From Nitrospirota bacterium (GTDB taxonomy: Bacteria; Nitrospirota; Nitrospiria; Nitrospirales; NS-4): a DNA stretch of 10,252 bases. The notes beneath the pieces are model-generated. The model ran no database searches. It was not told the DNA's origin and saw only the letters and a list, made by a program, of their open reading frames with translations. Where the stretch lies: assembly GCA_005877855.1 (NCBI GenBank), contig VBOF01000034.1:1-10252 (forward strand), read 5' to 3'. Made by a program: the position numbers and the translations under genes. Below, piece after piece: positions 1 to 4,752 of this stretch (positions are counted from its first letter, which is position 1; each line of letters opens with the position of its first letter).

Positions 1-506
1 AGGAGCTTGATGGTACGATCCCGTCCCACTCCGAACGTCGCGGTCGCCCACTCGCCGACGCCGTCCACAGTCAGGATGGCGGCCTCGCTGTATGGGGAGC
101 AGTAGAAGGCGCTGGCTGCGTGCGAGAGATGATGGCCGCTGAAGAGGATCCTCTCGGACGGAATCCCCACCCGCTTCCGGATCAGTCCCTTGATCCAGAG
201 CTTCTCAGCGAGCCACTTGATCATCGACTCGCGGAAGACTCGGAAGGATCGCGGATAGGTCGCCAGCGTCGACATCAGAATGCGGTCGAACTTGACAAAG
301 GGCTTCTCGTAAAAGACCACCCAGTCCAGATCCTCCCCACGCAGTCTAGCGGTCCGGAGGCAGAACTCGATGGCTCGGATCGGAAAGTTCGCGTCGTGCT
401 TGATCCGAGAGAAGCGTTCCTCCTCGGCGGCGGCGGTCACGACGCCATCCTGGACCAGCGCGGCTGCTGCATCGTGGAAGAAGCACGAGATGCCCAGAAT
501 ATTCAT
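1..506 (-). CDS. NodU/CmcH-type carbamoyltransferase, N-terminal part (3' end beyond window)
   Basis: The minus-strand frame from ATG 506 is open to the window edge, giving about 168 residues of a protein that is usually around 570-610. It starts MNILGISCFFHDAAAALVQD, followed by AAAEEERFSRIKHDANFP, the typical opening of the family. The conserved SGHHLSHAASAFYCSPY (123-139) contains the HHxxHA metal/nucleotide-site motif, and AAILTVDGVGEW (142-153) is the following ATPase-like strand. These enzymes use carbamoyl phosphate and ATP to add carbamoyl groups to hydroxyls, as in Nod factors, cephamycins and some surface polysaccharides. Here the substrate is most likely a sugar of the exopolysaccharide. 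The ribosome site GGGGA lies about 7 nt upstream, and the start is 1 nt after the small membrane protein's stop. No defect is seen in the visible part; the C-terminal domain is not visible. Confidence 0.92.
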   Translation of the reverse strand, partial: MNILGISCFFHDAAAALVQDGVVTAAAEEERFSRIKHDANFPIRAIEFCLRTARLRGEDLDWVVFYEKPFVKFDRILMSTLATYPRSFRVFRESMIKWLAEKLWIKGLIRKRVGIPSERILFSGHHLSHAASAFYCSPYSEAAILTVDGVGEWATATFGVGRDRTIKL

Positions 507-507
507 A

Positions 508-744
508 TTATCGTCCCCAAAACTGCTGCCTCATGGCGGTGAGCCTGGCTGCATATCCGGTGCCTTGAGGCAGCCGATGCCAGGAGGGAGCGCCCCGCAG
601 ACCTAGGGGATCCATGAAGAGCCGGACTGCCAATGCAAACGGCGCGATGACGACGAAGTACACGAGGCTCAGTATGAGGAATGACTGAAACTGCACTATC
701 TTCCTCAAGATGATCAGCCAACCCCGCCAGAGTGCGCTAAGCAT
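508..744 (-). CDS. Small membrane protein next to the carbamoyltransferase
   Basis: 78 residues. A short amphipathic, basic N-terminus (MLSALWRGWLIILRK) leads to one long hydrophobic helix (about 20-43, SFLILSLVYFVVIAPFALAV). A polar, Arg-rich tail follows with DPLGLRG, SWHRLP and MRQQFWGR. Similar small helical proteins often sit beside NodU/CmcH-type carbamoyltransferases in polysaccharide and natural-product loci, but I cannot assign a named family or function. The ATG at 744 overlaps the epimerase stop by 8 nt, with AGGGAAG about 8 nt upstream. Its TAA is followed by one base and then the carbamoyltransferase ATG (TAATATG). This tight packing on both sides argues for a real, co-translated gene. 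It may anchor or assist the carbamoyltransferase at the membrane, which is inference. Confidence 0.75.
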   Translation of the reverse strand: MLSALWRGWLIILRKIVQFQSFLILSLVYFVVIAPFALAVRLFMDPLGLRGAPSWHRLPQGTGYAARLTAMRQQFWGR

Positions 745-1870
745 GGTGTTTGCTTCCCTGCTGACCGATAAGAATCTTTACGATCCGTTCGGAGGACCGG
801 CCGTCCCACAGGGGCGGCCCGCCATTGGGCCGCGGTGGGTGATCGAGGGTCCACAGAGCCTCGTCTACGATCCGGGCCGGAGCGGTGCCGATGACCCGGT
901 TGGTGCCATGCGTGACAGTGACCGGGCGCTCCGTGGTGTTGCGGAGGGTGAGACAGGGGACCCCGAGGACGGTGGTCTCTTCCTGAATGCCGCCGGAATC
1001 AGTCAAGACGAGCCGCGCGTCCGTCATGAGGGACAGGAATTCCAAATAGCCCAGCGGCTCCACGACCAGTAGTCGGCCGTCCTGGCTGCTATTGCTCTGC
1101 TCGTGGGCCTTAAGGAGGTGCGTGAACCTGGACTGCTCCAGTTGCTGGCGGGTGCGCGGGTGGCATGGGAAGACGATCGGTAGTTCGGTCGCGAGGTCTT
1201 GGACTGCCCCCAGAATCCCGGCTAGCGTGTCGTCATTGTCCACATTGCTTGGGCGGTGGAGTGTGAGGAGGCCATAGGGCCGAGGTGGCAAGCCGAACTC
1301 CTCCTTCATGTTCAGCGTCTTGGCCCGCTCGCGGTGTTTGAGGAGCGTGTCTACCATGACGTTGCCAACGAAGAAGATCCTCTCTTCCGCGATCCCCTCC
1401 CGCAGGAGATTTTTCCTCGCGCTGGGCTCGGTCGTGAACAGGAAGTCGGAGAGGTGATCGGTGAGAATCCGGTTGAGCTCTTCGGGCATGGTCCGATCGA
1501 AGCTCCGCAGCCCTGCCTCTACGTGCGCGACCTTGATGCCAAGCTTTGCCGCGCACAAGGCCGCGGCCACCGTTGAATTCACATCGCCAAAGACCATGAC
1601 CAGATCTGGCCGCTGCTCAGTTAATACTGACTCAAGCCGGAGCATGATGAGGCCGGTCTGCTCTCCGTGCGAACCAGACCCGACCTGGAGATGCAGATCG
1701 GGTTCCGGCATGCCCAACTGCTCAAAAAAGAGCTCTGACATCTGCCGATCGTAATGTTGGCCCGTGTGGACCAGGGCGATCGACATCTCGGACCGCTTTC
1801 CAAGCGCCTCGATCACCGGCGCGGCCTTCATGAAATTCGGTCTCGCTCCTACTACGCACAAGACTTTCAT
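737..1870 (-). CDS. wecB: UDP-N-acetylglucosamine 2-epimerase (non-hydrolysing)
   Basis: 377 residues, the normal length for the WecB/MnaA family. It interconverts UDP-GlcNAc and UDP-ManNAc in the cytoplasm, supplying ManNAc or its oxidised form for the polymer. Family motifs in order: GARPNFMKAAPVI (8-20), HTGQHYDRQMS (35-45), VFGDVNST (93-100, Asp96), HVEAGLRSFDR (116-126, Glu118), MPEELNR (128-134, Glu130/131), GNVMVDTL, LTLHRPSNVDN (202-212, His205), PCHPRTR, EPLGYLEFL, TDSGGIQEET (290-299) and TERPVT. All the catalytic and UDP-binding positions I can judge are intact. ATG 1870 is chosen because MKVLCVVGARPN is the conserved N-terminus; a GTG at 1966 would add 32 unrelated residues. The gene follows a 308-nt spacer, and its end overlaps the next start by 8 nt (ATGCTTAG). 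The symbol reflects family membership, not a proven pathway. Confidence 0.95.
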   Translation of the reverse strand: MKVLCVVGARPNFMKAAPVIEALGKRSEMSIALVHTGQHYDRQMSELFFEQLGMPEPDLHLQVGSGSHGEQTGLIMLRLESVLTEQRPDLVMVFGDVNSTVAAALCAAKLGIKVAHVEAGLRSFDRTMPEELNRILTDHLSDFLFTTEPSARKNLLREGIAEERIFFVGNVMVDTLLKHRERAKTLNMKEEFGLPPRPYGLLTLHRPSNVDNDDTLAGILGAVQDLATELPIVFPCHPRTRQQLEQSRFTHLLKAHEQSNSSQDGRLLVVEPLGYLEFLSLMTDARLVLTDSGGIQEETTVLGVPCLTLRNTTERPVTVTHGTNRVIGTAPARIVDEALWTLDHPPRPNGGPPLWDGRSSERIVKILIGQQGSKHHA

Positions 1871-1914
1871 CGTGCGCCAACCATTTCCATGTGCTGCTCT
1901 ACGACTCCTTTCAT
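1867..1914 (-). CDS. Possible 15-codon leader ORF coupled to the epimerase
   Basis: The frame MKGVVEQHMEMVGAR starts at ATG 1914, sharing one base with the stop of the preceding 50-codon frame (TGATG), and ends in a TGA that overlaps the epimerase start (ATGA at 1870-1867). The epimerase itself has no good ribosome site, so translation could reach it by coupling through this leader. No ribosome site is seen for the leader either, and so short a frame can arise by chance. It is listed because both junctions have coupling geometry. Confidence 0.2.
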   Translation of the reverse strand: MKGVVEQHMEMVGAR

Positions 1915-2066
1915 CACAAGGCTCTGTCGCGTCTCGCAAACCGAATAGCCCCAACGAGAGCCGCACAATTCAAAAAGCAGAAGGCAAAGACGGCGAAGGT
2001 CCACCATGGCGCATTCCGAGTGCCGCTAATCCCCATCCCGCAAGCGCCAACGCCAGTTAAGTTCAT
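1914..2066 (-). CDS. Possible 50-residue single-pass membrane protein
   Basis: An ATG-to-TGA frame of 50 codons fills much of the spacer before the epimerase. Its product has a polar, Gly-rich start (MNLTGVGACGMGISG), then one hydrophobic stretch of about 23 residues (WWTFAVFAFCFLNCAALVGA) and a basic end (RFARRDRAL). That is the layout of a small membrane protein with its C-terminus in the cytoplasm. I do not recognise the family. Against it: no clear ribosome site precedes ATG 2066, nor the alternative ATG at 2036. For it: same strand as the operon, a credible helix, and a stop (TGATG) that overlaps the next small ORF. It could instead be chance or a remnant of a lost gene. Confidence 0.3.
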   Translation of the reverse strand: MNLTGVGACGMGISGTRNAPWWTFAVFAFCFLNCAALVGAIRFARRDRAL

Positions 2067-2110
2067 GGGGCTACGGCTTACTTAAGTGCTTGCGAGAGAC
2101 AGGAGGCAGG

Positions 2111-2135
2111 AAAAATGCTACGGTGCTAGGGCACC
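2111..2135 (-). terminator. Weak candidate terminator or attenuator hairpin
   Basis: The minus strand reads GGTGC-CCTA-GCACC (5 perfect pairs, 4-nt loop), then 6 nt, then TTTTT at 2115-2111. The stem is short, only two wobble pairs extend it, and the T-run is separated from it, so this is a poor intrinsic terminator by itself. It could act as a pause site or attenuator between the NusG-like gene and the epimerase. Structure is seen; function is a guess. Confidence 0.25.
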
Positions 2136-2178
2136 ACGGAAGTGGAGGATAAACACCCTGCTGGCGGCAATGGCAGGG

Positions 2179-2670
2179 CTAGGTGTTCACCACCTGCTCG
2201 ACAGGTAGCACCACGCGTGCCTGGTACGTGAGCGTCCGCAACAACAGCACGACCCGTTCGTGGTCGCTCATCTCTCGTTCAAAGACTGCTTCCAGCCCCT
2301 GAAGATGACCCGCATGAATCCGCACGACCGCTCCCGGTGTGAACGAGACCGCAGGTACAGCCAGGCAACCATCTTGCAACCTCGCTCTGATTCCTTCGAT
2401 TATTTCTTCGTCCACGATTGCGGGGATCGAGCCAAACGCCACCACGTCGAGCACCCCGTTGGCATATTTCGCAGCCCTGTAGTGAACGGCCAGATTCAAT
2501 CTCGCGAAGAGATAGCCGGGGAAAAGTGATCCGATGATCATCTGCTCCCTCCGCCGGATCACCCGCCGCTGCTTCATCTGAGGATAGAAGGTCTCGACAC
2601 CCAGCCGCTGCAAGCTCAGCTCAGCCTGACGTTCGTGATTCGGTTTGGCGCGGACTGCGTACCAATGCAT
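2179..2670 (-). CDS. NusG/RfaH-like transcription antitermination factor
   Basis: 163 residues. The N-terminal NGN domain is clear: MHWYAVRAKPNHERQAEL, then FYPQMKQRRV and the signature SLFPGYLFARLNL (48-60), followed by ANGVLDVVAFGSIPAIVDEE. A C-terminal KOW-type domain (about 109-160) contains FTPGAVVRIHAGHLQGLEAV. Specialised NusG paralogues (RfaH, UpxY, LoaP types) bind elongating RNA polymerase and let it read through long polysaccharide operons, so the location fits an operon-specific regulator. Unusually, it lies in the middle of the operon rather than at its head. It has the strongest ribosome site I checked in the window (AGGAGGAG at 2680-2687, about 9 nt from the ATG, overlapping the deacetylase end), and it begins 6 nt after the deacetylase stop. 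It is followed by the 308-nt spacer. I did not find a convincing ops element. Which paralogue group it belongs to is not settled. Confidence 0.9.
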   Translation of the reverse strand: MHWYAVRAKPNHERQAELSLQRLGVETFYPQMKQRRVIRRREQMIIGSLFPGYLFARLNLAVHYRAAKYANGVLDVVAFGSIPAIVDEEIIEGIRARLQDGCLAVPAVSFTPGAVVRIHAGHLQGLEAVFEREMSDHERVVLLLRTLTYQARVVLPVEQVVNT

Positions 2671-2676
2671 CGTGCG

Positions 2677-3696
2677 TTACTCCTCCTGATACGAACTGGT
2701 GGCATTCTTGCCAGGACGTGGTCCAGGCGAGCCGCGGCCGAGCTTCGAAGTTCGACTCAAAGATTCCGATGCGCTCGGGGCCCACTTGGTGCGGGGTGAA
2801 TGAGCAGTCGTGCGGCAAGGCTCTGCCCCCTCCTCGTACAAGAACCTCATTGGCGCGATCGCTTCGCGAATCGGGCCGAAACTGAACTCGTTCATCAGAT
2901 GAATCAGGCGGTCCTCAGTTTTATGAAGGTTGACGTAATGCCGTAAGCGAGAGAGCAGACGGCCGTGCATCCTCGGCTGGTCTGGATCGAGCTCCCAGGA
3001 ACGTAGACACATGACCAGGGGCTGACCGTCAGCTCCGCCCCACTTCAGCAACCGAAGGAGCAACCCATAGGGCAGGAGGCGGAAATACCCGTCGCCCGCG
3101 AGTGACATCCGGACCCCAGCGATCTGGATGGTCGAGGGCGGGATCTCCCAGAGCGTCCCGGCCTCCGTGGACAGGCATCGGCACAAAGCATCAATCCCGG
3201 ACTTGCCGTTGCGATGGGGGACAATCGGCAGCAGCCGCAGTTTTGGAGAGACACTGGAGTCATAGAAGTACCCCTCCTCCACCAGAATGGGAAGGGCCCA
3301 GGAGGTCTCTTGGGTGATGGTGAAATTCGGAGCGCGATAGCCCAGCACGGGTTGGGCAAGAATATTCTCCAGAACCGTCTTCGCCTTACGAACATCCTCC
3401 CTAAATCGCTCTGGGGTCTGGGCGCTGATCAACTCGTGCGCGTAGCCGAGCGACGACACCTCGTGGCCCATTTGGGCAATGCGACGGACAAGTTCGGGAT
3501 GCCGCTCGGCCACCCAGCCAAGGACAAAGAATGTTGCCCGGACATCTTCCTTCATGAGGATGTCGAGGAGCCTTTCAGTCGTTCTTTGCACACGGCTCTC
3601 GAACTGGTTCCAGTGGCGTCGCCGCATCGGAGAGTCGAACGCTGACTCGTGAAAATGCTCTTCGATATCGAAGGTCAAGCAGCGAATCGGGTTCAT
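2677..3696 (-). CDS. NodB-type polysaccharide deacetylase (DUF3473 family), degenerate active site
   Basis: 339 residues from ATG 3696, chosen because it gives the family's usual opening, MNPIRCLTFDIEEHF. A GTG at 3726 would add 10 residues and overlap the previous gene. Family features: TFDIEE (catalytic Asp region), ATFFVLGWVAERHPELVRRI, GYRAPNF, YDSSVSPK, GDGYFRLLPY and HYVNLHKTEDRL. Such enzymes remove N-acetyl groups from the polysaccharide, probably in the periplasm or at the membrane. Two key motifs are altered. The metal-binding SHGYxH reads SSLGYAHE, with Leu (codon CTC) in place of the first His at about residue 83. The HPWE motif reads LRSWELDPDQPR. Activity is therefore doubtful. 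The last roughly 55 residues, after FSFGPIREAIAPM, are a Ser/Pro/Arg-rich tail I do not recognise, beyond the usual family end. The ATG is 8 nt after the sugar transferase stop. Family is sure; catalysis is not. Confidence 0.9.
   Translation of the reverse strand: MNPIRCLTFDIEEHFHESAFDSPMRRRHWNQFESRVQRTTERLLDILMKEDVRATFFVLGWVAERHPELVRRIAQMGHEVSSLGYAHELISAQTPERFREDVRKAKTVLENILAQPVLGYRAPNFTITQETSWALPILVEEGYFYDSSVSPKLRLLPIVPHRNGKSGIDALCRCLSTEAGTLWEIPPSTIQIAGVRMSLAGDGYFRLLPYGLLLRLLKWGGADGQPLVMCLRSWELDPDQPRMHGRLLSRLRHYVNLHKTEDRLIHLMNEFSFGPIREAIAPMRFLYEEGAEPCRTTAHSPRTKWAPSASESLSRTSKLGRGSPGPRPGKNATSSYQEE
2680..2687 (-). promoter_or_regulatory. Strong Shine-Dalgarno site of the NusG-like gene
   Basis: The minus strand reads AGGAGGAG, a near-perfect anti-16S match, 9 nt before the ATG at 2670. 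It overlaps the final GAG GAG codons of the deacetylase. It is stronger than the ribosome sites I inspected at the other starts here, which suggests the regulator is translated independently of, or more than, its neighbours. Confidence 0.75.
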
Positions 3697-3704
3697 GGTC
3701 GGGT

Positions 3705-4751
3705 TTATCTCGCGCCTTTCTTGCACAACACAACGCGAATCGTTTCCAAGAGAATCCTCAAGTCCAGGACCAGTGAGAGGTTCTTAAGGTAATACAAGTC
3801 ATACTGAAGCTTGAGATGCGCGTCTTTGGGCGATGCGGCGTACCGAAATCGGATCTGGGCCCAGCCGGTGATGCCGGGTCTCACCGTGTGGCGGAGGTCG
3901 TAATAGGGTATCTTGTTCCGGAGTTCCTGAACGAAGACCGGACGCTCAGGTCGCGGTCCCACCAGGCTCATCTCTCCCTTCACCACGTTGATCAACTGCG
4001 GCAGTTCGTCCATTCGCCATTTCCTGAGCCAGCGGCCGACCCGGGTGATCCTCGGGTCCTCCACGGCCGCCCAGCGGGCGCCATCCTCCTCGGCGTCACA
4101 CTGCATCGAGCGGAACTTCCAAATCATGTATGGCTTGCCACGGAGGCCGACCCGCAGCTGCCTGTAGAACATCGGACCGTCCGATTCGAGCTTGATGAGC
4201 GTTCCGACGAGAGCGAACAGAGGCGCGAGCACCAATAAGCCGGCAGTAGACAGCAGCAGGTCCATCAACCGCTTGAGCCCCATGGTGAGGGCCCTGCGTT
4301 GAAATCCGCTGGAGAAGATCAGCGCGCTCGGCTTGAGTAGATCAATGGACAGACGCCCAGACTCCTGCTCGAACAACTGATGACCGTCTACGACCTCGAC
4401 ACCGGCAGACTTGAAGTCCAGCAGCGTCTCCATCGGAAGTCCGCTACGCCGATCGTCAAGGCAAACGGCGATGGTACGGACGTCATGGCGCTCCACGATC
4501 TCGAAGAGCTGCTCAAAGGTGCCGATGATCGCCGGATTCACGAGTCGTACCCCCACCCGGGTGGGATCGCGGTCGAGGAACCCGATCACGTCGTACCGGG
4601 AATTCCGTTGGGCGACCAGGAGCTGCCCGAGCTCCTTCGCCTGCTGACCGGTGCCCAGAATCAGCAATCGCTTGCGGAGTCGGGGTAGACGCATGACATT
4701 CGGTACCGGCTGATTCAGAGCATGGATGACGTTCATGACATTCATACGCAT
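3705..4751 (-). CDS. Undecaprenyl-phosphate sugar phosphotransferase (EpsB/WbaP-type)
   Basis: 348 residues. It transfers a sugar 1-phosphate from a nucleotide sugar to undecaprenyl phosphate, the first step of repeat-unit assembly at the inner membrane. Residues 27-140 form a Rossmann-like domain (RLLILGTGQQAKELG, YDVIGFLDRDP). A hydrophobic segment at about 160-187 precedes the catalytic domain, with IWKFRSM (210-216), MDELPQLINVVKGEMSLVGP (247-266), GPRPERP (265-271) and RPGITGWAQI (291-300). The Asp-Glu of MDELPQL matches the catalytic pair of this superfamily. It best resembles the exosortase-associated EpsB-like group (TIGR03013), whose members usually run to about 460 residues with four N-terminal membrane helices. 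Those helices are absent here, yet the catalytic half is complete and comparable short enzymes (PglC type) work without them. The ATG is 1 nt after the kinase stop (TGA-A-ATG), implying coupled translation. The sugar is unknown. Confidence 0.92.
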   Translation of the reverse strand: MRMNVMNVIHALNQPVPNVMRLPRLRKRLLILGTGQQAKELGQLLVAQRNSRYDVIGFLDRDPTRVGVRLVNPAIIGTFEQLFEIVERHDVRTIAVCLDDRRSGLPMETLLDFKSAGVEVVDGHQLFEQESGRLSIDLLKPSALIFSSGFQRRALTMGLKRLMDLLLSTAGLLVLAPLFALVGTLIKLESDGPMFYRQLRVGLRGKPYMIWKFRSMQCDAEEDGARWAAVEDPRITRVGRWLRKWRMDELPQLINVVKGEMSLVGPRPERPVFVQELRNKIPYYDLRHTVRPGITGWAQIRFRYAASPKDAHLKLQYDLYYLKNLSLVLDLRILLETIRVVLCKKGAR

Positions 4752-4752
4752 T

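Larger units (their letters stand above)
1871..2178 (-). other. 308-nt spacer between NusG-like gene and epimerase
   Basis: This is the largest gap in an otherwise gapless operon. On the minus strand it contains, in order: a 6-bp inverted repeat touching the NusG-like stop codon (2173-2178 with 2156-2161, 11-nt loop), a 5-bp hairpin (2131-2135 with 2122-2126) followed after 6 nt by five T residues, an 8-nt palindrome ACTTAAGT (2080-2087), a 50-codon ORF (2066-1914), and a 15-codon ORF whose stop overlaps the epimerase start. I found no convincing -35/-10 promoter. Placed just downstream of an antiterminator gene, the region could be a control point, but the sequence alone does not prove it. 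Confidence 0.5.

Noticed and set aside
2110..2124. RfaH ops-like sequence (minus strand CCGTAGCAT) after the NusG-like gene
   Set aside because: Only the GTAGCxT core matches GGCGGTAGCNT; a match this short is expected by chance, and ops-type sites normally lie near the operon start.
2101..2129. Plus-strand AGGAGG followed by ATG at 2115
   Set aside because: The frame stops after four codons and runs against the operon.
2621..2818. Minus-strand 65-codon frame spanning the deacetylase end and NusG-like start
   Set aside because: It overlaps two supported genes in another frame, and its product has no recognisable features. I considered it as a frameshift continuation of the deacetylase but saw no homology to support that.
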